Below are positions 26,874 to 35,926 of a DNA stretch of 64,000 bases, piece after piece. Within the stretch, counting starts at the first letter, position 1; the number at the start of each line of letters is the position of its first letter. Source of the DNA: Streptomyces sp. DG2A-72. GTDB taxonomy: Bacteria; Actinomycetota; Actinomycetes; Streptomycetales; Streptomycetaceae. A program made the position numbers and the translations under genes. Where the stretch lies: the NCBI RefSeq assembly GCF_030499575.1, contig NZ_JASTLC010000001.1, positions 9,572,001-9,636,000 of the forward strand, given 5' to 3'. The notes under the pieces are model-generated. The model had not been told where the DNA came from. It was given only the letters and a program-made list of their open reading frames with translations, and made no database searches.

Positions 26874-27908
26874 ATGGTGCAGATACCGAAAACGACAGCC
26901 CCCGTGTCGCCCGCGCAGCACCCTGTGCCCACGAGCGCGGATGTGGCCCGCCTGGCCGGCGTCTCGCGCGCGACCGTCTCCTACGTGCTCAACAACACCA
27001 GCGCCGTCCGGATCAGCGAGCCGACCCGGCGACGGGTCCACCAGGCGGCGAAGGACCTCGGGTACGTGCCGCACGCCGCCGCCCGCAGTCTGCGCGCCGG
27101 GCACAGCCGGCTCGTCCTGATGCCCGCCCCGACCATCCCGGTCGGCCCGCTCTACAGCCAGTTCATCAACGAGCTCCAGTGGGCGCTCAGCCGGCTCGAC
27201 TACACGGTCGTCCAGTACGGCACCGTCGGCCTGCACGGCGACGAAGCCGCCCGCGCCTGGGCGGAGTTGCGGCCCGTCGCCGTCCTCGTCCCGGGCGCCG
27301 GCCTCGGCCCGCAGGGCGTCACGGTGCTGAAGCGTTCCGGCGCCCGGGCCGTCGTCACCCTCGGCCCCGAAACCGTCGACGGCGCCCACGCCCTGCTCAT
27401 GGACCACGCGACCGTCGGCCACTGCGCCGCCACCCACCTGTACGACCGCGGCCGGCGCCGGATCGGCGTCGTCGTACCGGAGGAGCCGGGCCTGGAGACC
27501 TTCTCCGCGCCCCGCCTCGCGGGCGTACGCAGCGCCCTGCACGGCACGGACGCCACCGTCACCGAACTGCCTCTCGCCTACGAGGAGTCCTCCGGCGCCC
27601 GGCTCGCCGCGCGCCGGCGGGAACTCGACCTGGACGCCGTGTTCGCGTACAACGACGAGTACGCGATGCTGCTGATGCGCGCGCTGCAGGACGAGGGGGT
27701 CGACATTCCCGGGGACACGGCGATCATCGGAGCCGACGACCTGATGCTCGGGCGGCTGCTGCGGCCCCGGCTGAGCACGGTCCACATCGAGCTGCCGTCC
27801 GGCCGTGACCTCGCCGAACTCGTCGACCGTGCGGTGCGCGACCCGGGCACCGCACCCGAACGGCACACCGTGCTCGGTGCCACGGTGGTGCACCGCGAAT
27901 CCAGCTGA
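26874..27908 (+). CDS. LacI-family regulator upstream of pobA
   Basis: 344 aa; ATG 26874 with a GATACG -10-like element just upstream, probably leaderless. HTH: TSADVARLAGVSRATVSYVL, hinge HAAARSLRAGHSRLVLM, then a sugar-binding-type effector domain that here presumably senses an aromatic acid. It ends 19 bp before pobA on the same strand, so they probably share a transcript. LacI-type control of 4-hydroxybenzoate hydroxylase is unusual; better-known PobR proteins are of other families. Confidence 0.85.
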   Translation: MVQIPKTTAPVSPAQHPVPTSADVARLAGVSRATVSYVLNNTSAVRISEPTRRRVHQAAKDLGYVPHAAARSLRAGHSRLVLMPAPTIPVGPLYSQFINELQWALSRLDYTVVQYGTVGLHGDEAARAWAELRPVAVLVPGAGLGPQGVTVLKRSGARAVVTLGPETVDGAHALLMDHATVGHCAATHLYDRGRRRIGVVVPEEPGLETFSAPRLAGVRSALHGTDATVTELPLAYEESSGARLAARRRELDLDAVFAYNDEYAMLLMRALQDEGVDIPGDTAIIGADDLMLGRLLRPRLSTVHIELPSGRDLAELVDRAVRDPGTAPERHTVLGATVVHRESS

Positions 27909-27927
27909 ACCCCAGGGGAGGCGCACC

Positions 27928-29106
27928 ATGCGCACGACGGTCGGCATCATCGGCGGCGGCCCCGCCGGACTGCTCCTCGCCCGTCTGCTGCACCGGACGG
28001 GCATCGACTGCGTCGTGCTGGAGAGCAGAAGCAGACAGTACGTCGAACAGCGCCAGCGCGCCGGAATGCTGGAGCAGGGCACGGTCGACGCCCTGCGCGA
28101 GGCCGGCGCCGCCGAGCGGCTTGACGCCGAGGGACTTGTCCACCAGGGCATCGAGCTGCGCTTCGGCCGGGAACGGCACCACCTCGACTTCCCGGCCCTC
28201 ACCGGCGGCCGTACTGTCACGATCTACGCCCAGACCGAGATCGTGAAGGACCTGGTGGCGCTCCAACTGGCCGAAGGGCCACCGCTGTTGTTCGAGGCGG
28301 AGGTGCTCGCCGTGGAGAAGCCGGAGAGCGAGGCGCCCGTCGTACGGTTTTGGCACGAGGGCCATGAGCAGGCGCTGACCTGCGACTGGGTGGTCGGCTG
28401 CGACGGCTCCCACGGCATCGCCCGGGACAGCTTCCCGGCCGCGCGCAGTCGCTCGTACGCGCACGACTACCCGTACTCCTGGCTGGGGATCCTCGCCGAC
28501 GTCCCGCCGTCCTGCGACGAGTTGGTCTACGCCCGTGGCGAGCACGGCTTCGCCCTGCACAGCATGCGTTCGACGAGCGTCTCACGCCTGTATCTGCAGG
28601 TCCCGAACGGCACCGACCCCGACGACTGGCCGGACGACCGCATCTGGGACGAACTCGCCGCCCGCTTCGCCATCGACGCCGACTGGACCCTGCGTCGCGG
28701 CCCGATCACGTCCAAGTCGGTGACGCCGATGCGGAGTTACGTCCACGAACCGATGCGCCACGGACGGCTGCTGCTCGCCGGGGACGCCGCCCACATCGTG
28801 CCGCCCACCGGGGCCAAGGGCCTCAACCTCGCCGTGTCCGACGTTCGTGTCCTCGCCCGCGCCTTCGGTGAACTGCACCGCACCGGGGCCGAGCAACTCC
28901 TCGACAGGTACTCGGAGTTGTCTCTCGCCCGGGTCTGGCAGGCGACTCGATTCTCGTACGACATGACGACGCTGCTGCATGTACGGCCGGACGGGGACGC
29001 CTTCGACGACCGGCTGCAACGGGCCCGCCTGCGCCGGATCACCGCGTCCCGCCACGCGGCCGCCGAACTGGCCGCGAACTACGCGGGACTGCCGCTGGCG
29101 TTGTAG
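27928..29106 (+). CDS. pobA: 4-hydroxybenzoate 3-monooxygenase
   Basis: 392 aa, the family length; ATG preceded by AGGGGAGGCG. FAD-binding GIIGGGPAGLLLARLLHRTG at the N-terminus, QRAGMLEQGTVDALREAG (PobA-specific), the DG motif in WVVGCDGSHGIARDSFP, and the GD motif in LLLAGDAAHIVPPTGAKGLN. It converts 4-hydroxybenzoate with NAD(P)H and O2 to protocatechuate, feeding the beta-ketoadipate pathway. No ring-cleavage genes are adjacent. Confidence 0.93.
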   Translation: MRTTVGIIGGGPAGLLLARLLHRTGIDCVVLESRSRQYVEQRQRAGMLEQGTVDALREAGAAERLDAEGLVHQGIELRFGRERHHLDFPALTGGRTVTIYAQTEIVKDLVALQLAEGPPLLFEAEVLAVEKPESEAPVVRFWHEGHEQALTCDWVVGCDGSHGIARDSFPAARSRSYAHDYPYSWLGILADVPPSCDELVYARGEHGFALHSMRSTSVSRLYLQVPNGTDPDDWPDDRIWDELAARFAIDADWTLRRGPITSKSVTPMRSYVHEPMRHGRLLLAGDAAHIVPPTGAKGLNLAVSDVRVLARAFGELHRTGAEQLLDRYSELSLARVWQATRFSYDMTTLLHVRPDGDAFDDRLQRARLRRITASRHAAAELAANYAGLPLAL

Positions 29107-29116
29107 GACGATGTGC

Positions 29117-29146
29117 GCCACGCCGCCGCGCACACGGCGGCGTGGC
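29117..29146. terminator. bidirectional terminator hairpin
   Basis: Twelve-bp perfect arms (GCCACGCCGCCG / CGGCGGCGTGGC) with a 6-nt loop between convergent pobA and thioredoxin genes. Confidence 0.85.
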
Positions 29147-29167
29147 CATGGCACAACGCCCCTGCGT

Positions 29168-29554
<387 letters not shown>

Positions 29555-29674
29555 GGCGTGATTCCCTCTTCCTGATGTCGGGGCGAAGCCGTCCGCACAA
29601 CACGTCCGACCCGTTGCGTATTCCGCGCACGTACCCGTGTGGCCACAGCGCACACCACCCACCAGACTGACCCC

Positions 29675-31108
29675 ATGACGGAAACGGATTCCAACGTGTA
29701 CGACGTCGTGGTGCTCGGAGCCGGGCCCGTGGGGGAGAACGTCGCCGACCGCACCCGTGCGGCCGGCCTCGCCACCGCGGTCGTGGAGAGTGAGCTGGTC
29801 GGCGGCGAGTGCTCGTACTGGGCGTGCATGCCCAGCAAGGCCCTGCTGCGCCCGGTCATCGCCCAGGCCGACGCCCGCCGCCTCGCCGGTCTGAAGGAGT
29901 CGGTGCAGGGCCCGCTCGACACCGCCGCGGTGCTCGCACGCCGCGACGAGTTCACCTCCCACTGGAAGGACGACGGCCAGGTCCAGTGGATCGACGGCAT
30001 CGGCGCCGACCTCTACCGCGGCCACGGCCGCCTCACCGGACCCCGCGAGGTCACCGTGACCGGCCCGGACGGCGAACAGCACGTCCTGACCGCACGGCAC
30101 GCCGTCGCCGTCGCCACCGGCAGCCGCGCCCTCGTGCCCGACCTGCCCGGGCTCGCCGACGTCAGCCCGTGGACCAGCCGGGAGGCCACCAGCGCGAAGG
30201 CCGCGCCCGGTCGGCTGATCGTGGTGGGCGGCGGCGTCGTGGCCACCGAGATGGCCGCCGCCTGGCAGGCCCTCGGCTCGCAGGTCACGCTCCTCGTCCG
30301 CGGCAAGGGCCTGCTGGGCCGCATGGAGCCCTTCGCCGGCGAGCTGGTCGGCGACGGGCTCACGGAAGCGGGGGTGGACGTGCGTACCGGCACGTCGCTC
30401 GCATCGGTGAGCCGTGAGAACGGCACGGTCGTGGCCGTGACCGAGGCCGGCGACCGTATCGAGGGCGACGAGATCCTCTTCGCCACCGGGCGCGCCCCGC
30501 GCACCGACGACATCGGCCTGGACACGGTCGGCCTGGAGCCGGGCTCCTGGCTGCCCGTCGACGACAGCCTGTGCGTCACCGGCAGCGACTGGCTCTACGC
30601 GGTCGGCGACGTCAACCACCGCGCCCTCCTCACCCACCAGGGCAAGTACCAGGCCCGGATCGCGGGCGCCGCCATCGCCGCCCGAGCCTCCGGCGTACCG
30701 CTCCTGGAGTCGGACCCGTGGGGCGCCCACGCCGCCACCGCCGACCACGCGGCCGTACCCCAGGTCGTGTTCACCGATCCGGAGGCGGCGGCCGTAGGGC
30801 TCTCCCTCGCCGAGGCGGAACAGGCGGGCCATCGCGTCCGCGCCGTGGACGTCGAGCTGTCCTCGGTCGCCGGCGCGGGCCTGTACGCCGACGGCTACCG
30901 TGGCCGCGCCCGTATGGTCGTCGACCTGGAACGCGAGATCCTCCTCGGCGTCACCTTCGTCGGCCCCGGCGTCGGCGAACTGATCCACTCGGCCACGATC
31001 GCGGTCGCCGGGCAGGTCCCGATCGGCCGGCTGTGGCACGCGGTGCCGTCCTATCCGACGATCAGCGAGATCTGGCTGCGGCTGCTGGAGGCCTACCGGG
31101 ACAACTGA
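29675..31108 (+). CDS. class I pyridine nucleotide-disulfide oxidoreductase
   Basis: 477 aa. FAD motif VVLGAGPVGENVADRTRAAG, redox-active cysteines in GECSYWACMPSKALLRP (C-x4-C kept, but neighbours differ from the usual GTCLNVGCIPSK), NAD(P) motif LIVVGGGVVATEMAAAW, second FAD motif LYAVGDVNHRALLTHQGKYQ, and a C-terminal dimer domain. It resembles lipoamide dehydrogenase/mercuric reductase relatives of unknown substrate. It lacks the HPxxSE-type ending but has HAVPSYPTISE in its place. Ends 1 bp from the convergent deformylase gene. Confidence 0.88.
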   Translation: MTETDSNVYDVVVLGAGPVGENVADRTRAAGLATAVVESELVGGECSYWACMPSKALLRPVIAQADARRLAGLKESVQGPLDTAAVLARRDEFTSHWKDDGQVQWIDGIGADLYRGHGRLTGPREVTVTGPDGEQHVLTARHAVAVATGSRALVPDLPGLADVSPWTSREATSAKAAPGRLIVVGGGVVATEMAAAWQALGSQVTLLVRGKGLLGRMEPFAGELVGDGLTEAGVDVRTGTSLASVSRENGTVVAVTEAGDRIEGDEILFATGRAPRTDDIGLDTVGLEPGSWLPVDDSLCVTGSDWLYAVGDVNHRALLTHQGKYQARIAGAAIAARASGVPLLESDPWGAHAATADHAAVPQVVFTDPEAAAVGLSLAEAEQAGHRVRAVDVELSSVAGAGLYADGYRGRARMVVDLEREILLGVTFVGPGVGELIHSATIAVAGQVPIGRLWHAVPSYPTISEIWLRLLEAYRDN

Positions 31109-31109
31109 G

Positions 31110-31760
31110 TCACGCCTCAGGCAGCCGGAATCGCAGGGCAGCCGCCGCCGCATCCGGCGTCGGCTGCGCCCAGCGCTCGGCCATCGCCCGGCTCGAGGAC
31201 AGTGAGCGCAGCTCCGCGCGGTCCAGATACAGCGTGCCGTCGAGGTGGTCCGTCTCGTGCTGCACGATCCGCGCGGGCCAGCCGCTGAACACCTCGTCCA
31301 GGGGGCGGCCGTACTCGTCCTCGCCCGTCAGTCGCACCTCGGCGTGCCGTGCCACCACCGCCTGCCAGCCCGGCACGCTGAGGCAGCCCTCGAAGAACGC
31401 GGCCCGGCCGGGCCCGACGGCTTCGTACGACGGATTGACCAGCACCCGGAACGGCTGCGGCACCCGCCCGCGCGCCACCCGCACCTCGTCGGGAACCGGC
31501 GCCGGGTCCTCGATGACCGCGATCCGCAGCGGTACCCCTACCTGCGGGGCCGCCAGGCCCACGCCCGGCGCCGCGTGCATCGTGCCGCGCAGCGCCGCGA
31601 CGAAGCGCGCCAGAAGCGCGGGGTCCAGCTGTCCGTCGAAGGGCTCGGCGGCGTGCCGCAGCACCGGTTCGCCCGCTTCGACGATGGTCAGCGGTCCCTC
31701 GGCGGCGAGGAGTTCCTCGACCAGCTCGGCAACGGGCGCGCGGTCATGGGGAGATGCCAT
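31110..31760 (-). CDS. def: peptide deformylase
   Basis: 216 aa from ATG 31760. All three motifs: GVGLAAPQVGVPL (motif 1), EGCLSVPGW (motif 2, metal Cys) and QHETDHLDGTLYLD (motif 3, HExxH-type metal ligands). Removes the formyl group from nascent N-terminal methionine. It stands alone, apart from fmt/translation genes, so is probably an additional paralogue; such extra copies can give actinonin tolerance, but nothing here proves that. Confidence 0.92.
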   Translation of the reverse strand: MASPHDRAPVAELVEELLAAEGPLTIVEAGEPVLRHAAEPFDGQLDPALLARFVAALRGTMHAAPGVGLAAPQVGVPLRIAVIEDPAPVPDEVRVARGRVPQPFRVLVNPSYEAVGPGRAAFFEGCLSVPGWQAVVARHAEVRLTGEDEYGRPLDEVFSGWPARIVQHETDHLDGTLYLDRAELRSLSSSRAMAERWAQPTPDAAAAALRFRLPEA

Positions 31761-31905
31761 CGCGCCAGAATGCCACGGCACCACGACGACCGGATCGCAA
31801 CTGTGTGGCCTACGTCACTCCGGATGCCGGGAACTCGGCGCCCTCTTCCCCCGACTACTGGACCGCCAGACCCGAGAAACGTCCCCAGCCCCGGAGAAGC
31901 CGCCG

Positions 31906-33309
31906 ATGTCCATCGCTCCCTCGACCTCCACGGACGAGGCCCCGAAAGCCGCCGCCCCGGCGCCGTCCCCCAGCAGATGGGCCCCGCTCCGCCCCCTGGT
32001 CCTGCGTCTGCACTTCTACGCGGGCCTCGTCGTCGCACCGTTCCTGCTCGTCGCCGCCACCACCGGTCTGCTGTACGCCGCCTCGTTCCAGGCCGAGAAG
32101 ATCGTGTACGCCGACGAGATGACCGTCCCGGTCGGCGACACCAAGCTGCCGATCTCCGAGCAGGTGGCCGCCGCCCGCGAGGCCCACCCCGACGGCACGG
32201 TCTCGGCGGTGCGCCCCTCCCCGGCGGACGACGCGAGCACCCGGGTGCTGCTGTCCGGTGTCGAGGGCGTCGACGACACCCATACGCTCGCCGTGTTCGT
32301 CGACCCGTACACGGCCGAGGTGCGTGGCGCCCTCGAACAGTACGGCGCGACCGGCGCACTGCCGCTGCGCACCTGGATCGACGAGTTCCACCGGGACCTG
32401 CACCTCGGCGAGAACGGCCGCCTCTACAGCGAGTTCGCCGCGAGCTGGCTGTGGGTGATCGCGGGCGGCGGCGTGGTGCTGTGGCTTTCCCGCCGCCGGG
32501 CCCTGCGGAGGGTACGGCGCACCAGCGGGCGGCGCCGCACACTGGGCCTGCACGGGACCGTGGGCGTCTGGGCAGCGATCGGGTTCTTCTTCCTGTCCGC
32601 GACCGGCCTGACCTGGTCGACCTACGCCGGCGCCAACATCGACGAGCTGCGGACCTCGCTCGGCCACTCCACCCCGTCGGTCTCGGCGACCGCGGGCGGC
32701 GACCACGGTGGCCACGGTGCCGCGGCCGGCTCCGGTGGGAACGCCGAGCACGGTGTCGGCCTCGACGAGATCCTGGCCTCCGCACGCGCCGAAGGGCTCG
32801 ACGATCCGGTCGAGGTCGTCCCGCCCGCCGACGCGTCGTCCGCGTACGTCGTCAAGCAGGTGCAGCGCAGCTGGCCGGAGAAGCAGGACTCGGTCGCGAT
32901 CGACCCGGCCACCGGCGAGGTCACCGACGTGCTGCGGTTCGACGACTATCCGCTGCTTGCCAAGCTGACCCGCTGGGGCATCGATCTGCACACCGGAGTC
33001 CTCTTCGGCCTGGTCAACCAGATCGCCCTGATGCTTCTGGCGCTCAGCCTGATCGTGCTGATCGTGCTGGGCTACCGCATGTGGTGGCAGCGTGGCCGCG
33101 GTTCCGCCTTCGGCCGGCCGATCCCGCGCGGCGCCTGGCAGCAGGTGCCCCCGCAGATCCTCGTGCCGCTGGTCGCCGTGATCGCCGTCCTCGGCTACTT
33201 CGTGCCGCTGCTCGGTATTCCGCTGGCCGCGTTCATCGTGGTGGACGTGGTGCTCGGGGAGATCGCCCACCGCCGGGGGCGCCGGACGCCGGGCAACGCG
33301 CAAGCATGA
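31906..33309 (+). CDS. PepSY-domain membrane protein (PiuB-like)
   Basis: 467 aa; ATG 31906 behind GGAGAAG. Four membrane helices in the PepSY_TM arrangement: VLRLHFYAGLVVAPFLLVAA, WLWVIAGGGVVLWLS, WAAIGFFFLSATGLTWS and the C-terminal pair. Paired PepSY domains lie in the exported loops (FVDPYTAEVRGAL, IDPATGEVTDVLRF). The His-rich spot GGDHGGHGAAAG may bind metal. Relatives act in reductive iron uptake or periplasmic ferric reduction. Monocistronic with its own hairpin. Confidence 0.88.
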   Translation: MSIAPSTSTDEAPKAAAPAPSPSRWAPLRPLVLRLHFYAGLVVAPFLLVAATTGLLYAASFQAEKIVYADEMTVPVGDTKLPISEQVAAAREAHPDGTVSAVRPSPADDASTRVLLSGVEGVDDTHTLAVFVDPYTAEVRGALEQYGATGALPLRTWIDEFHRDLHLGENGRLYSEFAASWLWVIAGGGVVLWLSRRRALRRVRRTSGRRRTLGLHGTVGVWAAIGFFFLSATGLTWSTYAGANIDELRTSLGHSTPSVSATAGGDHGGHGAAAGSGGNAEHGVGLDEILASARAEGLDDPVEVVPPADASSAYVVKQVQRSWPEKQDSVAIDPATGEVTDVLRFDDYPLLAKLTRWGIDLHTGVLFGLVNQIALMLLALSLIVLIVLGYRMWWQRGRGSAFGRPIPRGAWQQVPPQILVPLVAVIAVLGYFVPLLGIPLAAFIVVDVVLGEIAHRRGRRTPGNAQA

Positions 33310-33321
33310 ATCGGACGGGAA

Positions 33322-33345
33322 CCCGGTTCCCTTGTGGGAACCGGG
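33322..33345. terminator. bidirectional terminator hairpin
   Basis: Ten-bp perfect arms (CCCGGTTCCC / GGGAACCGGG), 4-nt TTGT loop, between convergent PepSY and TPR genes. Confidence 0.8.
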
Positions 33346-33357
33346 CCCCGTCGTGGC

Positions 33358-33705
33358 TCACAGCCGCTCGAAATCCCCGGCGAGCGCCGAGGCGAGGCGC
33401 AGGTGCTGCTCCGCCTCCTCGTGCCGCCCCTGCCGCTGCAGGGTCCGGCCCAGCATCAGCCGGGCGTAGTGCTCCACCGGGTCCCGCTCGACGAGCGTGC
33501 GCAACTCGGTCTCGGCGCGGCGCAGTTGGGCCGAGTGGTAGTAGGAGCGCGCCAGCAGCAGCCGCGGTCCGGTCTGCTCCGGCACCTTCTCGACCAGCTC
33601 GGCCAGGACCCGCGCCGCACCGGCGTAGTCCCTGGCGTCGAAGAACATCCGCGCGCGCTCCCAGCGCTCCGCCTCTGTTCCGTGGTCGTAGTACGTCGTC
33701 TCCAC
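33358..33705 (-). CDS. small tetratricopeptide-repeat protein
   Basis: 115 aa; GTG 33705 behind AAGGAGG. At least two TPR units: ARMFFDARDYAGAARVLAEL and YARLMLGRTLQRQGRHEEAE. No catalytic domain or signal peptide; a protein-protein interaction adaptor. The MarR pair lies upstream on the same strand with a ~58-bp gap, so a shared operon is possible but not certain. Confidence 0.85.
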   Translation of the reverse strand: METTYYDHGTEAERWERARMFFDARDYAGAARVLAELVEKVPEQTGPRLLLARSYYHSAQLRRAETELRTLVERDPVEHYARLMLGRTLQRQGRHEEAEQHLRLASALAGDFERL

Positions 33706-33763
33706 TCGTGACCTCCTTCGGCGCCGTCAACGGAGCACGGTGGTTCAATATTCCACTACTGAG

Positions 33764-34210
33764 TCAGTGAGCCATGGCCGCGAGCTCGGCGTTGGCCCGC
33801 TCGGTGATGAGGGTCAGTACCCGTCCTGCGGTGGCCAGTTCATCTTCCGGGATACCGGCGTAGATCCGGGCGGTGATGGGGGCGGTCTCGGCCGAAGTCC
33901 CGTCGAGCAGCGCCCGTCCGGCGTCCGTGATCCGCAGCTGGGACGGCTCCTGAGGGGCTAGCAGGTCCGCGGCGAGCAGTTCGTCGACCACGGAGTGCGA
34001 GTCCGCGGCGTCGATCTTCAGCGCGCCGACGACACTGTCGACGAGGCGGTCCCGCTCGATCGGTCCGTCGGCGGTGGCGGCGAACCGGAGGGTGACGGAC
34101 TGCTGGAACGTGGCGCCGTGGCGGGCCAGTGCCTTCTCGAGAAGCGCGCGGCCGGCGTAGTGGGCCAGAGCTATGACGCGGGGGTCGACCGGGGGAGTGG
34201 TGGTGGTCAT
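33764..34210 (-). CDS. winged-helix (MarR-like) protein
   Basis: 148 aa, ATG 34210 overlapping the MarR stop (ATGA). Helical N-terminus, then VDELLAADLLAPQEPSQLRI and TDAGRALLDG, the wing region of a MarR/ROK-like DNA-binding fold. No recognition helix is as clear as in its partner. Translational coupling implies equal production with the MarR protein, perhaps as a heterodimer partner. Confidence 0.75.
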   Translation of the reverse strand: MTTTTPPVDPRVIALAHYAGRALLEKALARHGATFQQSVTLRFAATADGPIERDRLVDSVVGALKIDAADSHSVVDELLAADLLAPQEPSQLRITDAGRALLDGTSAETAPITARIYAGIPEDELATAGRVLTLITERANAELAAMAH

Positions 34211-34698
34211 GACTGCTCCTTGTTGGACTCGCGGTCCATGGCGAACGGATCAAGAGGTGCGTCGAGCAGGGTTGCCAGATCGCGGGTGAGCTCCCGGGTG
34301 CGCGGGCTGTCGAGGCCGCCGAGGGGCTCCAGCAGCTGTTGCAGCAGGCCTTGGACGACCTTGATCGCCTGCCGGGTCCGCTCACGGCCCTGCTCGGTCA
34401 GGGCCAGTTGCACCGCGCGCGGGTCGCGGGGATCCCGGGCGCGTTCGAGCAGGCCGGCCGTTTCGAGGTGTCGCGCCAGCTTGGAGACATACAGCGGTTC
34501 GAGACCGGTGTGGTCCGCGAGGCGCCGCTGGCTGGGGCGCTCGCCGCTGCGCTGCATGCCGTACAACGAGGCCACCAGTGCGTACTGCGCGTGGGTCAGT
34601 CCCAGCGGGGTCACCGCGCGGTCGACCGCGACCCGCCACTTCGTGGACAGTCGCCAGACCAGGAAACCGGGCGTCGCGCCCTCGGAAGCCGTGCTCAT
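34207..34698 (-). CDS. MarR-family transcriptional regulator
   Basis: 163 aa from ATG 34698. Winged-helix core: GLTHAQYALVASLYGMQRSG, SQRRLADHTGLEPLYVSKLA, LERARDPRDPRAVQLALTEQ. Repeated ATAG/CTAT elements lie directly upstream and suggest autoregulation. First gene of a coupled two-gene regulator operon and divergent from the pirin gene (starts 104 bp apart), which is its likely target. Confidence 0.9.
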   Translation of the reverse strand: MSTASEGATPGFLVWRLSTKWRVAVDRAVTPLGLTHAQYALVASLYGMQRSGERPSQRRLADHTGLEPLYVSKLARHLETAGLLERARDPRDPRAVQLALTEQGRERTRQAIKVVQGLLQQLLEPLGGLDSPRTRELTRDLATLLDAPLDPFAMDRESNKEQS

Positions 34699-34711
34699 GC
34701 GAATAGAGTAC

Positions 34712-34737
34712 ATAGCTACTATATCCATGGCTACTAT
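34712..34737. promoter_or_regulatory. candidate MarR operators, two repeats
   Basis: ATAGCTACTAT (34712-34722) is repeated as ATGGCTACTAT (34727-34737), 15 bp apart. The first has ATAG/CTAT arms. Unusually A+T-rich for this DNA. Located between divergent MarR and pirin genes. Confidence 0.55.
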
Positions 34738-34801
34738 TTTCGGATGGGCCTGGCCTGCGTTGGACTGACGCGGGGACTCCCGCGGGGCTAGGTTGGGCGC
34801 C

Positions 34802-35767
34802 ATGAGCAATCTTGATCGCGAGGCGGTTCCCGCTCTGTGCGGCGGCCGCGGCTTCGTCGTGCCGGAGCCCGTGCGTGAACTTCTCAGCCCTCGCCACGTC
34901 AAGCTCGGCGAGTCCACCGAGGTCCGCCGTCTCCTGCCCAACCTGGGCCGCCGTATGGTCGGCGCCTGGTGCTTCGTCGATCATTACGGCCCCGACGACA
35001 TCGCCGACGAGCCCGGCATGCAGGTCCCGCCGCACCCGCACATGGGACTGCAGACCGTGAGCTGGCTGCATGAGGGCGAGGTGCTGCACCGCGACTCGAC
35101 GGGCAGCCTGCAGACCATCCGCCCGCGTGAACTGGGCCTGATGACCTCGGGCCGGGCGATCAGCCACTCCGAGGAGAGCCCCCGCTCGCACGCCCGCTTC
35201 CTGCACGGCGCCCAGCTGTGGGTCGCCCTCCCCGACGGTCACCGCCACACCGACCCGCGCTTCGAGCACCACGGCGAGCTGCCCGTCGTCACGGCGCCCG
35301 GCCTCAGGGCCACGATGATCCTCGGCGAACTCGACGGCGCCGCCTCGCCCGGCACTACGTACACCCCGATCGTCGGCGCCGACCTGGCCCTCGCCGGCGG
35401 CGCGGACGCACGCCTGCCGCTGGAGCCGGACTTCGAATACGCCGTGCTGTCCATGTCCGGCGAGGCACGGGTGGACGGGGTGCCGGTGCTGCCGGGCTCG
35501 ATGCTCTACCTCGGCTGCGGCCGCACCGAACTGCCGCTGCGCGCGGCGTCGGACGCGGGGCTGATGCTTCTCGGCGGTGAGCCGTTCGAGGAGGAGCTGA
35601 TCATGTGGTGGAACTTCATCGGACGTACCCAGGCCGACATCGAACAGGCCCGGCAGGACTGGATGGCCGGCTCCCGCTTCGGCGAGGTCAAGGGCTACGA
35701 CGGTGATCCGCTTCCGGCGCCGGAACTGCCGCCGCTGCCGTTGAAGCCGCGGGGCAGGGTGCGCTGA
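34802..35767 (+). CDS. pirin-family cupin protein
   Basis: 321 aa; ATG 34802, leaderless by appearance (TAGGTT -10-like element nearby, no ribosome-binding site). Bicupin pirin: metal-binding PPHPHMGLQTVSWLHEGEVL (H, H and downstream H/E ligands), LMTSGRAISHSEES, and the C-terminal pirin domain with FIGRTQADIEQARQDW. Homologues have quercetinase activity or act as redox-sensitive coregulators. Divergent MarR operators suggest control by electrophiles or phenolics. Confidence 0.9.
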   Translation: MSNLDREAVPALCGGRGFVVPEPVRELLSPRHVKLGESTEVRRLLPNLGRRMVGAWCFVDHYGPDDIADEPGMQVPPHPHMGLQTVSWLHEGEVLHRDSTGSLQTIRPRELGLMTSGRAISHSEESPRSHARFLHGAQLWVALPDGHRHTDPRFEHHGELPVVTAPGLRATMILGELDGAASPGTTYTPIVGADLALAGGADARLPLEPDFEYAVLSMSGEARVDGVPVLPGSMLYLGCGRTELPLRAASDAGLMLLGGEPFEEELIMWWNFIGRTQADIEQARQDWMAGSRFGEVKGYDGDPLPAPELPPLPLKPRGRVR

Positions 35768-35821
35768 CCCGACCGTCCCCGGCCGACCTGGCTGTCATGG
35801 CCGTTCGCACAGGAATCAACA

Positions 35822-35859
35822 AGGCCTGACAGAACAATTGACCCCCTGTCACCAGGCCT
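35822..35859. terminator. imperfect hairpin between pirin and GH43-like genes
   Basis: AGGCCTGACAG pairs with CTGTCACCAGGCCT (3-nt bulge) around a 13-nt loop. It lies about 55 bp after pirin; a terminator is most likely, though it is also within the leader region of the next gene. Confidence 0.5.
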
Positions 35860-35926
35860 CTACCTTCTGATCGATTCACCGAACTGCGTTCGAAATATCG
35901 GAAATCGATGACCTCTTGGAGGGTAG

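Noticed and set aside
31110..31760. Translation-related operon around the deformylase
   Set aside because: Neighbours are an oxidoreductase and a PepSY protein; no fmt, methionyl-tRNA or ribosomal genes are adjacent.
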